Notes: generated by a model not told the origin, from the sequence alone. A stretch of 64,000 bases of DNA from Azoarcus sp. L1K30 (GCF_018122735.1 NZ_JAGRRD010000001.1:1253462-1317461), one strand, 5' to 3'. Counted from the stretch's first letter, positions 38,016 to 48,753 are shown. Program-made: numbers and translations.

Positions 38016-39118
38016 TGCGCACCTCCGTTGAGCGAGCCGGGTTCAAGCCGGTAGGGACCACGCATGCTGGCCAGTATCAGGGCGCCGTCCGCTGCGCGAA
38101 CGAGGCCACTCACGCCGGCAACCGGCGCGGCGCCCGCGGCCGACAGGCGCTCTCCATCGGTCGCACCGCGATAGAGCCGTCCGCCCTCATCGACCAGCAG
38201 GTAGTGCCCATCATCGAGCCTCAGCCCCGCGGTCAGCGTGGCCGCTTGCCCGACATCGAGTTGCCGCCAGCGCCCATCCGCCTCTTGCGCCCACGCGTTG
38301 CCGCGCAGGCCGAAGAACAGAAGACGCGCCTTGCCCAGCGGCATGCCCCCGAACCAGGTACCGGCATAGCCGGATTCGATCGTGGAGAAGTCATGCCCAC
38401 CGTCGCTGGAGGCAAACAACCGCCCCTGCTCCCCCGCCACCAGCAGGCCATCGGCGGTGGAAAACACCGAGTACAGGTGGCGGGCACCGGTGTTCGGGAT
38501 GCGACTCATGATGGTTCGCCACGTACGACCACCATCCTCGGTTTCCAGCGCAAGACCATAGGCGCCCACGACCCAGCCATGTCTCGCATCGGCGAAATAC
38601 AGGCCGAGCAGCGGCTTGTCGGGCCCATCCGCCGCCAGCAACTCCGCGTCGCGCATCAGCCGCCCGCCGGCGTCGCCACTCGCCTGCAGCTGCCTGGCCT
38701 CTTCGATTGCGAGCGGCCCGATCTGCCGGCCGTCGAGCTGACGGGTCCAGGTGTCGCCGCCGTCATCGGTACGCAGCACCACCCCGGCGTGACCGATCGC
38801 CCAGCCGGTTTCGGCCGAAACGAATTGCACACCGGTCAGCGCGACGCTGGCGGGCACCGACCCGGCCTGGCGCCAGGTGCGTCCATTGTCGTCGGAGAGC
38901 AGCACGGTGCCCGACTCACCCACTGCGACAAGTCGCGATCCGGCGTTGGCGACGGCGAGAATCACCGCCGACGACGCCCGTATGCTCATCTGGGCGGGGC
39001 GCTCGAGCAGGTCGCCGACCGCCGCCGCATGCGCAGCGGATAGCGGGTCAAGGAGTAGTTGCAGGCTCACGCCAGCAGCCAACAGGCCGCCGCGCAAAAG
39101 CCTCTGGAGTCGGTTCAT
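38012..39118 (-). CDS. YCF48-like beta-propeller protein (first copy)
   Basis: 368 residues with a Sec signal peptide (cleavage near AHA/A, about residue 32) and repeated propeller blades containing S-x-D-x-G-x-T-W motifs (LLSDDNGRTWR, LRTDDGGDTWT, LETEDGGRTWR, FASSDGGHDF). YCF48/HCF136 is a photosystem assembly factor in phototrophs; in this setting it is a periplasmic propeller whose role is unknown. It is coupled to the RND gene and recurs with the second cluster. Confidence 0.82.
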   Translation of the reverse strand: MNRLQRLLRGGLLAAGVSLQLLLDPLSAAHAAAVGDLLERPAQMSIRASSAVILAVANAGSRLVAVGESGTVLLSDDNGRTWRQAGSVPASVALTGVQFVSAETGWAIGHAGVVLRTDDGGDTWTRQLDGRQIGPLAIEEARQLQASGDAGGRLMRDAELLAADGPDKPLLGLYFADARHGWVVGAYGLALETEDGGRTWRTIMSRIPNTGARHLYSVFSTADGLLVAGEQGRLFASSDGGHDFSTIESGYAGTWFGGMPLGKARLLFFGLRGNAWAQEADGRWRQLDVGQAATLTAGLRLDDGHYLLVDEGGRLYRGATDGERLSAAGAAPVAGVSGLVRAADGALILASMRGPYRLEPGSLNGGAQ

Positions 39119-39204
39119 GATATTTTCGGCAAGTTGGGCCGACCACCCAGACGACGAGCGAATGACAGGATGGTCGACCGTGAGTGAAAGGTTGGCAGGC
39201 TGGG

Positions 39205-40554
39205 TCAGCGTGAAGCTTCGGCCGCCACCGCGTCACCGGTGAAGAAGGTCTCGGGCTTGCGCTCCACGGACTTGATGTATTCGCCATTGAGCGACTGCAC
39301 CGAGCTGAAGGTCTTGGCATCGAGATTGAAGATCGTGACCGGCTTGATCAGCACCGCCGGAACCGTGGGCATGAAGAACGGTGTGACCTGCGACGTGCGC
39401 CACAGCTTGCCCTCGGCGTCGTAACCGTCCATCAGCACCAGCAGCCAGGTATCCTCGTCGAAGTAGAACGTGCGCTTGGGCACCGCATGGCGCTTGCCCG
39501 CAGCAACGGTCGCCTCCACCTGCCACACCCGGTGCAACTCCCAGCGCACCGTATCCGGATTCAGGTGGAACTTGGAGAACGCCTCTTCGGCCGATACGGT
39601 CACCGCCTGGTTTGCGTTGTACGGGATGTACATCTCGCGCTTTCCGACGAGCTTCCATTCGAAGCGGTCGGGATGGCCCATGAAGCCCATCACTTCGTCG
39701 AAGTAGTTGGCACCGGACGCCACGAAGTCGGGGGTATCGTAGGCGACGGTGGGCGCGCGGCGCACACGGCGCTGGCCGACCAGGTACTGCCAGGCCTGGC
39801 GCGGCGTGTCGGCATCGACGCTGTCATGGATCACCAGTGATTCGCCCTGCTTGAACGGCGGTGCCGTGGTGTTGAAGCGCTGAATCCAGTATTTGCCGTT
39901 CCAGCTCTCTGCGGAACCATCCTTGAAGTAGTACGGGTACTGGAAGGACTCGTCGATACGCGTGGCCAGCGTGTGCGTGCCGTCCGCCGTGCCGACGACG
40001 TTGCGCGCGCCGAGGTCTTCGGACTGCGGTTCGACTCGCAACAGGTGGTTCCAGATCACCTCGACACCGGTCTTGGGGATCGGGAACGGGATGCCGCCGT
40101 AGCAGCCTTCCAGCGACTTGCCGTCTGCCACCAGTTTGCATTGGGTCGCGTTCCTGAGCGTGTTGTCATACACGTATTTGGGCGCAACCGCCGTGCGATG
40201 CGTGGGATACACGTCGATGCGGAAGCTGTCTGGGTAGCGCGTCATCAGCGCCATCGTGCCTTCGGTGAGCTTGTCCTTGTATTGCGCCATGTTCTTGGCG
40301 TTGATCGACACGACCGGCTTCTCACCCGGAAACAGCACCTTGGGCAGGTCGCCGACTTTCTCCGCGCTGGCGGCGGGCGCCTTGCCCGTCCACGCGGGGA
40401 TGGAACCGTCGGCGTTGGCGGCCTTGTCTCCGCCGAGCGGGGTGAGCGACTGCCCGAGCTTGGCCGCTTCATCCGCACTCACCGCCGCACAAGCCGATGT
40501 GGCGGCCAAACCCATCGCGATCGTCAGCGCGAACATCTTGTTTTGAATGGTCAT
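39205..40554 (-). CDS. DUF1329 periplasmic protein (first copy)
   Basis: 449 residues. Signal peptide MTIQNKMFALTIAMGLAATS ending near ACA/A. DUF1329 proteins have a LolA/LolB-like open barrel predicted to carry lipids or other hydrophobic ligands; they are usually found next to DUF1302. Typical stretches include NPDTVRWELHRVWQVEATV and FDEDTWLLVLMDGYDAEG. AAGGAG precedes the ATG. Confidence 0.85.
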   Translation of the reverse strand: MTIQNKMFALTIAMGLAATSACAAVSADEAAKLGQSLTPLGGDKAANADGSIPAWTGKAPAASAEKVGDLPKVLFPGEKPVVSINAKNMAQYKDKLTEGTMALMTRYPDSFRIDVYPTHRTAVAPKYVYDNTLRNATQCKLVADGKSLEGCYGGIPFPIPKTGVEVIWNHLLRVEPQSEDLGARNVVGTADGTHTLATRIDESFQYPYYFKDGSAESWNGKYWIQRFNTTAPPFKQGESLVIHDSVDADTPRQAWQYLVGQRRVRRAPTVAYDTPDFVASGANYFDEVMGFMGHPDRFEWKLVGKREMYIPYNANQAVTVSAEEAFSKFHLNPDTVRWELHRVWQVEATVAAGKRHAVPKRTFYFDEDTWLLVLMDGYDAEGKLWRTSQVTPFFMPTVPAVLIKPVTIFNLDAKTFSSVQSLNGEYIKSVERKPETFFTGDAVAAEASR

Positions 40555-40579
40555 GATGTCTCCTTGAATCCTCAATCGG

Positions 40580-42238
40580 TCAGAACGTGCGCTCGATGGA
40601 AATCGACACGAAGTCCCGGTCACCGTGGAAGTTGGTGTACGACAGGGTGGGCGCCGCAGCCGGCTGGATGATTGCGCCCGCGGACCCGAAGTAATGCGTC
40701 CAGTTGACGCTGCCGCGCCAGGTGCGCTGATAGCTGCCCTTCACGCCAATGCTGAGGTTGCCGCCCTTCTCCGACGGGAACAGCACGCCGTTGACCGCGG
40801 AGCGGCCCGACAGCCCATAGCTCACGCCGATCGGCACCTGCAGGTCCAGACCGGGCACGACCTGGAAGTACTCGGGCTGGAATACGAACTGCAGCGCGCT
40901 CGCATCCTTGGTGGCCAGCGGGTCGAGCTGGTCCGGGTTGTCACTGATCGACAACAGGCGGTTGTAGGCGAATTCACCGATGAACGACGCGCCATCCCAC
41001 AACGAATTGGCCGCCAGCACGCTGATCGCCGAGGCATTGAAATGCAGGGTGCGGCCTTTCGGGAAGGCGGCCCTGGCCCCGTTGTCGGCGGTGGTATTCC
41101 CCGGCATGACCACGGTGGCGCCCGTTGCCGTGAGCGGCATGTTGTCGCGCAGGGACAGTTCGGCGGCGACGTTCGATTCGCCGACAAGTGTGCTCATCGA
41201 CGCACCGACCGTGCGAATGTTCTCCGCATAGACCAGCATGTAGTCGCCGATGTCGTTGGCGTTTGCCGCGTTCACGCCCGGGCGGGCATAGAACTGCGGC
41301 ATCTTGTCGTGGAAGATGGCGCCGTACAGGCCGAATTCACTGTCGCCGGATTTGAACCGCAGCTGCATCCCGCCCTGCCCCGAATCCTTGGCTTTCATGT
41401 CCTTGCCGCGGTGCAGGTACACACCGGGGCCGAGCAGCAAGGCCTCGCCGCCTTCATCGGCGAAATCGGAAAAGCTGAAGTAGCTGCCCACGGCCGGCAG
41501 GCGCGTCTTGCGCCACTCGCCCTGGTAGTAGCCGCCGATGGTCATGGTCGGACTCAGCTGCAGCTGAGCGCTCACCTGTCCGACCGGGCGCGCCACTTCC
41601 TTGAACTGGGAGTTGGGTACCGACAATGCCTTTGCCAGATCCAGCGGCGTTTGCGCCCCGGCGATACCGTTGGAACCGAAGAACAGGCTCTCGCCGTAGA
41701 GCTGGGTGAATCGACCGAATTTCAGATTCAGGCTCTTGCCGCCCGGCGCGAAGTTGCCATAGATGAAGGCGTCCATGAACTCGGCCTTGCGCCCGTGCAG
41801 TTGCTCGGTTTCCTTGGTGAAGGCATTGCTCGCGACCGACAGGCTGTTGACGCCCTGGTTGCCGGGATTGTCGTTGCGGCCCTGATACACGCTGTCGTAC
41901 CACGCCGCGCCGCTCACGCGAAAACCGTACTGTCGCTTGTAGTTGAAACTGAACTCGGACAGCAGGTCGAGGCGGTTCGAGATCAGGCCACGGTCGAAGT
42001 TGAGATCACCATCGTTGGTGTTCACCTGTGCGGTGGCCGGGTTTCCCGCCACCTGCGACGAGGCGCTCTCAACCCGCCAGCTTGCGCTGTACTTGACCGT
42101 GTTGTCCCACGACATGCGGACATCGGGGTTGTCGGACTCGATCTGGAATGCCGCGGCGCCTCCGCTTGCGAACAGGGCCGCCACCAGAACCGGTAGCGTG
42201 GCGAGCCGTGCGCCGTGCATGCTGGAACGCTCGTTCAT
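40580..42238 (-). CDS. DUF1302 outer-membrane beta-barrel (first copy)
   Basis: 552 residues with a signal peptide (ending near GGAAA/F) followed by alternating amphipathic strands and a final ISIERTF with terminal Phe, a beta-barrel signature. DUF1302 proteins are predicted outer-membrane channels or receptors for hydrophobic compounds. The GGAGGAA site supports the start at 42238. First gene of the cluster and divergent from the LysR regulator. Confidence 0.85.
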   Translation of the reverse strand: MNERSSMHGARLATLPVLVAALFASGGAAAFQIESDNPDVRMSWDNTVKYSASWRVESASSQVAGNPATAQVNTNDGDLNFDRGLISNRLDLLSEFSFNYKRQYGFRVSGAAWYDSVYQGRNDNPGNQGVNSLSVASNAFTKETEQLHGRKAEFMDAFIYGNFAPGGKSLNLKFGRFTQLYGESLFFGSNGIAGAQTPLDLAKALSVPNSQFKEVARPVGQVSAQLQLSPTMTIGGYYQGEWRKTRLPAVGSYFSFSDFADEGGEALLLGPGVYLHRGKDMKAKDSGQGGMQLRFKSGDSEFGLYGAIFHDKMPQFYARPGVNAANANDIGDYMLVYAENIRTVGASMSTLVGESNVAAELSLRDNMPLTATGATVVMPGNTTADNGARAAFPKGRTLHFNASAISVLAANSLWDGASFIGEFAYNRLLSISDNPDQLDPLATKDASALQFVFQPEYFQVVPGLDLQVPIGVSYGLSGRSAVNGVLFPSEKGGNLSIGVKGSYQRTWRGSVNWTHYFGSAGAIIQPAAAPTLSYTNFHGDRDFVSISIERTF

Positions 42239-42330
42239 GTCTTCCTCCAAGATATTTTCTGGGTCTGTTGCCCGATACCCACAGTGGTCTGTCGTAGCGG
42301 GTTGCCCTGAAAGTTATCGAGCAGGAGGAT

Positions 42331-42376
42331 TACCGTCCAATACCATTACTTCACCATCTCGATACCTTTTCGGTAA
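42331..42376. promoter_or_regulatory. Candidate LysR operator between DUF1302 and lysR-type genes
   Basis: ATAC-N7-GTAA at 42362-42376 is close to the BenM/CatM box ATAC-N7-GTAT; the core TACC-N5-GGTA is palindromic. Two further TACC half-sites lie at 42331 and 42341. LysR regulators usually bind such sites just upstream of their own gene and the divergent target. Confidence 0.5.
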
Positions 42377-42409
42377 GATCTGCCCACCGTATGAAGGGAG
42401 AATGGATTC

Positions 42410-43342
42410 GTGGACCTGCGCCAGATACGCTACTTCGTCGCCGTCGCCGAGGAGGCCAACATCGGCCGCGCCGCGGCGCGCCTGCACATTTCGCAGCCCC
42501 CGCTGACCCGGCAGATCCAGCAACTCGAGGCCGAACTCGGCGTCACCCTGTTCAACCGCACGCCTCGCGGCATGGAGACGACGGCGGCCGGCGAGATGTT
42601 TCTCGAAGAGGCGCGAAATATCCGTTCGCTGATCGAGCAGGCGACCGAACGCACGCAGCGCGCCGGCCAGGGAAGGCTTGGCCGGCTCGACGTCGCCATC
42701 TTCGGCTCCGCCATACTCGACGTCATTCCCAAGGTGCTGCTGGCGTTCCGCACCCGTTACCCGGACGTGAAAGTGGTGCTGCACACCATGACCAAGGCCG
42801 AGCAGCTCGAGGCCTTGCAGCAGAAGCGCATCACCGCCGGCTTCAACCGCATGCTGGCGCCGCTCGAGGGCATCGAAACCCGGCTGGTCGCGACCGAGAG
42901 CCTGTTGCTCGCCGTCCCTGCGGGTCACCCTCTCGCGAGCAAGGAGACGCTGCGCTTCCGCGACATCGAAGCGCATCCGATCGTGCTGTTCCCGACCGGC
43001 GGACGGCCGAGCTTCATCGACAGGGTGATCCACTACTGCCAGGAAAGCGGCTTCGAGCCGGAGATCTCGCAGGAGGTTGGCGATGCGGTCACCGCCGTGG
43101 CGCTGGTGGCCTCGGGCTTCGGTGTGTGCCTGGTACCGAGTTCGGCGACCACCCTGCGTTTCCCCGGCGTCGTCTACCGCGAGCTCGCCGAGGTGCCGAG
43201 CGGCTTCTTCGTCGACCTGTCCTGCATCTACCGCACCGGTGACCGTTCGCCGATCCTCGCCGGTCTGCTGGAGATCATCGACGAGTTTCGCGAGGTCGTG
43301 CCCCGCCACCAGAACCCATCCCCACCCCAACCCTCCCCTTGA
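42410..43342 (+). CDS. LysR-family regulator (BenM/CatM-like)
   Basis: 310 residues. N-terminal winged HTH MDLRQIRYFVAVAEEANIGR with AARLHISQPPLTRQIQQLE, then the periplasmic-binding-type effector domain. Start is a GTG with AAGGGAG upstream. The last nine residues, NPSPPQPSP, and the stop codon come from the adjacent repeat element (copy C), which reads into the gene. Probably controls the divergent DUF1302 cluster; effector unknown. Confidence 0.88.
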   Translation: MDLRQIRYFVAVAEEANIGRAAARLHISQPPLTRQIQQLEAELGVTLFNRTPRGMETTAAGEMFLEEARNIRSLIEQATERTQRAGQGRLGRLDVAIFGSAILDVIPKVLLAFRTRYPDVKVVLHTMTKAEQLEALQQKRITAGFNRMLAPLEGIETRLVATESLLLAVPAGHPLASKETLRFRDIEAHPIVLFPTGGRPSFIDRVIHYCQESGFEPEISQEVGDAVTAVALVASGFGVCLVPSSATTLRFPGVVYRELAEVPSGFFVDLSCIYRTGDRSPILAGLLEIIDEFREVVPRHQNPSPPQPSP

Positions 43343-43500
43343 AGGGGAGGGAGCAAAAGGCTGCCCCCCGAACCTGATTAGCAGGTCCCCTCCCCTTCAA
43401 GGGGGCGGCGGCGGGGTTTCGTGAAGCAATGCTTCGCGCCGCCAGAGCGGGGCGGCTGTGCAAAGCCGGCCCTCCGGACAGGATGGGGATGGGTTTCAAG
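43313..43500. repeat. Intergenic palindromic repeat, copy C
   Basis: Shares AACCCATCCCCACCCCAACC, CCTCCCCTTGAAGGGGAGGG and GAACCTGATTAGCAGGTCC with copy B, then the mirror CCCCTTCAAGGGG and GATGGGGATGGGTTTCAAG. It lies between two convergent genes and overlaps the 3' end of the LysR gene. The middle GAAGCAATGCTTC is a palindrome like GCGAGCACTGCTCGC in copies B and D. Confidence 0.8.
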
Positions 43501-43519
43501 GCCGGAGACGCGCTGTCGT

Positions 43520-45250
<1,731 letters not shown>

Positions 45251-45420
45251 GGCGCAATTCCTGTCACGGATCGATGTGCATCATTTCATGCAATTGACTG
45301 ATTTGCACCAGCCAAGCATCCATGATTTCAGCCACATGCCGACTGCCAGGCATCCGAGCGCCATGCCGGAATACTCGTTTTCATGCCTGTAATCAGCACC
45401 TTGCATGAACTTCAAGTCAC

Positions 45421-45437
45421 CTGGCACAAGCCTTGCG
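45421..45437 (+). promoter_or_regulatory. Sigma-54 promoter of the Rieske oxygenase pair
   Basis: CTGGCACAAGCCTTGCG has -24 TGGCAC and -12 TTGC with exactly ten bases between GG (45423-45424) and GC (45435-45436), a near-consensus site. Predicted start near 45448, 56 bases upstream of the reductase gene. Confidence 0.9.
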
Positions 45438-45503
45438 ATTTGTCTGCCAAGCGTCGCCGTCAGAGCGATTCGATCCAGACAAACTCTCCGACAGGAGGAG
45501 ACA

Positions 45504-46478
45504 ATGCCCGACACTCCCGCTTCGGCCGGCCTGCAAGTCCGCGTCGCCCGCCGTATCCAGCTCGCCGAGGACATCCTCGGCCTCACCCTCGCCCCCATCG
45601 GCAACACCCCCCTGCCACCGGTCACGGCCGGCGCGCATATCGATTTGGCCTTGCCCAACGGACTGGTGCGCCAGTATTCCATCGCCAGCACCGATGTGCG
45701 CGAGGGCTACCAGATCGGCGTGCTGCTCGACCCCGCCAGCCGCGGTGGCTCCGCCTGCGTCCACCGCGACATCGCCGAGGGAGACCTGATCCGCATCAGT
45801 ACCCCACGCAACCTGTTTCCGCTGGCAGCCAGCGCCCGTCACTCCCTGCTGTTTGCCGGCGGCATCGGCATCACGCCGGTGATTGCCATGGCCGATGCGC
45901 TGCATGCCGCCGGCGCGGATTTCACACTGCACTACTGCGCACGCACACTGCGCCGTGCCGCGTTCAGCGAACGCCTCGAGTGCGCCCCCTATGCGACACA
46001 GGTGAATCAGTACTTCGACGATGCGACGCCCGGCGCACGCTTTGACGCCTTCGCCCTGCTGGCCCAACCGTCTGCCGACACCCATCTCTACGTGTGCGGA
46101 CCCAACGGCTTCATGGACCACGTCATCGGCACCGCCCGCACCCAGGGCTGGGCCGAGGCGAACATTCATTGCGAGCGTTTCGCCGCCCCGACCATCGATA
46201 CCGGCGACGACGGCAGCTTCGATCTGGTGCTGGCGAAGTCCCGGTCCACCATTCGCGTCGCCCGCGACCAGAGCGCCGCCGAAGCGCTGCGCGCTGCCGG
46301 CATCGAAATTCCTTTGTCCTGCGAACAGGGCATCTGCGGGACCTGCGTCACCCCGGTACTGGAAGGCGAGCCCGATCACCGCGACATGTTCCTGACCGAC
46401 GCCGAAAAGGCCACCAACACCTGCTTTACACCGTGCTGCTCGCGGGCGCGCGGCGAGCGGCTCGTCATCGATCTGTAG
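45504..46478 (+). CDS. VanB-type oxygenase reductase
   Basis: 324 residues in the phthalate-dioxygenase-reductase order: FMN domain (RQYSIAST), NAD domain (LLFAGGIGITPVIAM) and a C-terminal plant-type 2Fe-2S domain (CEQGICGTC, then CFTPCC). It supplies electrons to the Rieske oxygenase encoded downstream. AGGAGG precedes the ATG. The reductase gene comes first here; in many van operons it follows the oxygenase. Confidence 0.9.
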   Translation: MPDTPASAGLQVRVARRIQLAEDILGLTLAPIGNTPLPPVTAGAHIDLALPNGLVRQYSIASTDVREGYQIGVLLDPASRGGSACVHRDIAEGDLIRISTPRNLFPLAASARHSLLFAGGIGITPVIAMADALHAAGADFTLHYCARTLRRAAFSERLECAPYATQVNQYFDDATPGARFDAFALLAQPSADTHLYVCGPNGFMDHVIGTARTQGWAEANIHCERFAAPTIDTGDDGSFDLVLAKSRSTIRVARDQSAAEALRAAGIEIPLSCEQGICGTCVTPVLEGEPDHRDMFLTDAEKATNTCFTPCCSRARGERLVIDL

Positions 46479-46526
46479 ACATTTTCACCGGCCTGCGGGC
46501 CTCATCAACGCAAAAGAGAGAAAACC

Positions 46527-47612
46527 ATGGAGACAAACATGCACAAGTATCTGATGAACACGTGGTACGTGGCCGCGCTGTCGACCGAACTGCCCGGCGA
46601 AGGGCTCTTCAAGCGCACGCTCCTCGATACCCCGGTCGTGATGTACCGCAAGGCCGACGGCACGGCCGTGGCGCTGCATGACCGCTGCCCCCACCGCTTC
46701 GTGCCGCTTTCGATGGGACGGCGCGAAGGCGACGACGTCGTCTGTGCCTACCACGGGCTGAAGTTCGACTGCAGCGGCAAGTGCAATCACAACCCGCATG
46801 GCAACGGCAGCATTCCGACTGCGGCCAGGGTACGCACCTTTCCGCTGATGGAGCGCCACGGTTTCCTGTGGATCTGGATGGGTGACGCACCGGCGGACTC
46901 GTCCGCCCTTCCCGACTACAGTCCGCTCGACCGCGGCCACCCGAACGGCGTTGCCCATACCTACATGGCGCGGCCCTGCCATTACGAACTGATTACCGAC
47001 AACGTCATGGATCTGTCCCACGTCGATCACCTTCATGGCGAGATCATCACCACGCGGGGCCAGCTTTCACCCCAGGTGCCGAAACTGCAGGAAGAGAACG
47101 GCGGCGTGGCCGTGCGCTGGCAGTGGCAGCAGACCCCGCCGATCATGATCTTCAACGACTTCCTGCCCCAACCGGGCGTTGCGGCCCGCCATTTCGTCAA
47201 GGTGAGCTGGAACGCACCGACCCATATCCAGCTCACCATCGGCGCCACCCAGGATGACGCCGCCCCGCTCGACTACGATCACTGCACCAGCCAGTACGAC
47301 CTCCATACCTGCACCCCTGAGACCGAACACAGCACCCACTACTTCTTCGCCACCCGGCGCAACCACCACGAAGAAGACGCAGCGTTCAACCAGCTCAAGA
47401 TCCGCGGCATGCACCAGGCCTTCGTGGATGAGGACGGCCCCATTCTCGACGCGGTACACAAGACCATGGGCACGTCGGACTTCTTCAGCCTGAACCCGGT
47501 CCTGATCAGCAGCGACATGGGCCCGGTGCGGGTGCGTCGCCTGCTCAGACAGATGATCCATGCACAGAATGAGGCCCGAACGGAAAGCGGCCCCGTCCTC
47601 GCCGCGCGCTGA
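46527..47612 (+). CDS. VanA-type Rieske non-haem iron oxygenase
   Basis: 361 residues. Rieske cluster CPH (Cys54/His56) and CAYH (Cys73/His76); mononuclear iron motif Asp158-x3-Asp162-x2-His165-x4-His170 (DNVMDLSHVDHLH). The single-subunit VanA/TsaM/PobA class demethylates methoxybenzoates or hydroxylates aromatic acids. Vanillate demethylase is a possibility, but the substrate cannot be fixed from sequence, and a sigma-54 promoter is not usual for vanAB. Confidence 0.88.
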   Translation: METNMHKYLMNTWYVAALSTELPGEGLFKRTLLDTPVVMYRKADGTAVALHDRCPHRFVPLSMGRREGDDVVCAYHGLKFDCSGKCNHNPHGNGSIPTAARVRTFPLMERHGFLWIWMGDAPADSSALPDYSPLDRGHPNGVAHTYMARPCHYELITDNVMDLSHVDHLHGEIITTRGQLSPQVPKLQEENGGVAVRWQWQQTPPIMIFNDFLPQPGVAARHFVKVSWNAPTHIQLTIGATQDDAAPLDYDHCTSQYDLHTCTPETEHSTHYFFATRRNHHEEDAAFNQLKIRGMHQAFVDEDGPILDAVHKTMGTSDFFSLNPVLISSDMGPVRVRRLLRQMIHAQNEARTESGPVLAAR

Positions 47613-47628
47613 TTCCACGCTCACGACA

Positions 47629-47657
47629 GAGACACCCGGCCGGCAGCCGGGTGTCTC
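47629..47657 (+). terminator. Hairpin after the Rieske oxygenase gene
   Basis: A perfect 12-bp stem (47629-47640 and 47646-47657) with a 5-base loop CGGCA lies 17 bases after the stop. There is no U-run, so it may act as an mRNA-stabilising or factor-dependent end rather than a classical terminator. Confidence 0.55.
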
Positions 47658-47848
47658 GATGGACATTGCCCCCGGGTGACGCGCGATGCACGACGCAGCA
47701 TGCTCAAACCGCGCGCGCCACCCCGCCATCAGCAAGGCTCCAGCACACTCGAGGCCCTGCATGGCAGCCCCTGTCGATCGTTCTGCAATCAAGCGGAGCT
47801 TGGTTCGCAACTCCCGAGGACATAGAATTGCGCCGGGAGATGACCTGC

Positions 47849-47876
47849 ATCAAGACGGAACACTTTCCGTCTTGAT
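47849..47876. promoter_or_regulatory. Perfect 12-bp inverted repeat upstream of a small gene
   Basis: ATCAAGACGGAA-CACT-TTCCGTCTTGAT, 28 bases in all, ending 38 bases before the small gene at 47915. It could be an operator or a bidirectional hairpin; neither strand has a U-run directly after the stem. The rest of the 302-base gap 47613-47914 contains only the hairpin at 47629. Confidence 0.5.
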
Positions 47877-47914
47877 AAAAGGCTGAAGAGACAATCGACA
47901 CACCACAAGGCGCC

Positions 47915-48193
47915 ATGAAGAGCCACGTCACCGAGAACATTCTGCCTGCCAATCCGCGCTTTCACACCCCTCGTGCGGACGGCCTTTTTCAACCGATCCG
48001 CTTCGTTTTCGTCACCGACCAGATGCATCGGGACATCGCCGGCGAACGCCAGTCGATCCTGGCTGCGATGCCGCCCGCCCAGCAGGCAGAACAGCAGAAG
48101 ATCTTCGATCGATACGACCCGCAGGCGAGTGCTCGCGCATTCGAGAGCATACTGGTGATGTTTGGCGTGACCGGACAGAAAGATACGGATTGA
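47915..48193 (+). CDS. Small protein of unknown function
   Basis: 92 residues, no signal peptide or membrane helix, family not recognised. It contains FVFVTDQMHRDIAGERQSIL and a Gln/Ala-rich middle, and looks soluble and helical. AAGG precedes the ATG, and a perfect palindrome sits just upstream. Codon use resembles the neighbours, which argues for a real gene, but no homology is claimed. Confidence 0.5.
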   Translation: MKSHVTENILPANPRFHTPRADGLFQPIRFVFVTDQMHRDIAGERQSILAAMPPAQQAEQQKIFDRYDPQASARAFESILVMFGVTGQKDTD

Positions 48194-48409
48194 GGTGCAC
48201 CCGGGGCACCCCCGGCGCGCGCACTCCCTTCGGCGCGTCCTTCGCACGCATCCACTGCGGAGGGTTGGCTTCCATCGGCAACCGACCAGTCGCGCGTCGA
48301 GAACTTGACGCACCCCGTCCGTCTGACCGCAAGGCACACAGCTGGTACCCATCCCTGCCGTGAGCAGGCGCACGGACGCATACGGCGGGCAAACCGCCGC
48401 ATAGTGGCG

Positions 48410-48435
48410 TCGACAATGTACTTGTTTGTTATAAT
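48410..48435 (+). promoter_or_regulatory. Putative promoter of the J-domain operon
   Basis: A consensus -10 TATAAT (48430-48435) stands 40 bases upstream of the J-domain gene in an unusually AT-rich patch. TCGACA at 48410-48415 resembles a -35, but the 14-base spacing is short, so the -35 is uncertain. Confidence 0.5.
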
Positions 48436-48474
48436 TGGAAAATATCAGCTGCCTCGGACCCATCACCGTTCTCA

Positions 48475-48753
48475 ATGAGAGACCCCTACGACACCCTTGG
48501 TGTATCGCCCACTGCCACAGTGGACGTCATCAAGACGGCCTACCGGAAGGCCGCACGGCTGTACCACCCCGACAAGAACCCTTCACCCGACGCGGCCGCC
48601 CGCTTTCGGGAGATTCAGGCCGCCTACGAACTGCTTTCCGATGAGACAAGGCGTCGTGACTACGATGTCGTCCGTCGCCGCAACCTGATTGACGATCCAC
48701 TGGTGGAAGCGACCTCGCTGTGGACCACCTACCTGAACACACTGACTTCATGA
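48475..48753 (+). CDS. J-domain (DnaJ-like) protein
   Basis: 92 residues consisting of a J-domain (about 2-68) and a short tail. It starts RDPYDTLGVSPTATVDVIKT and carries the HPD tripeptide (YHPDKN) that stimulates Hsp70 ATPase. No zinc-finger or substrate-binding part is present, so it acts as a specialised Hsp70 recruiter. Its stop overlaps the next start (ATGA). The ribosome site is weak. Confidence 0.9.
   Translation: MRDPYDTLGVSPTATVDVIKTAYRKAARLYHPDKNPSPDAAARFREIQAAYELLSDETRRRDYDVVRRRNLIDDPLVEATSLWTTYLNTLTS

Noticed and set aside
38012..39118. YCF48-like protein considered as a sign of photosynthesis
   Set aside because: No photosystem genes; such propellers are common periplasmic proteins beside RND genes in non-phototrophs.
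42322..42335. GG-N10-GC spacing on the minus strand upstream of the first DUF1302 gene
   Set aside because: The -24 hexamer matches the sigma-54 consensus poorly; spacing alone is weak evidence.
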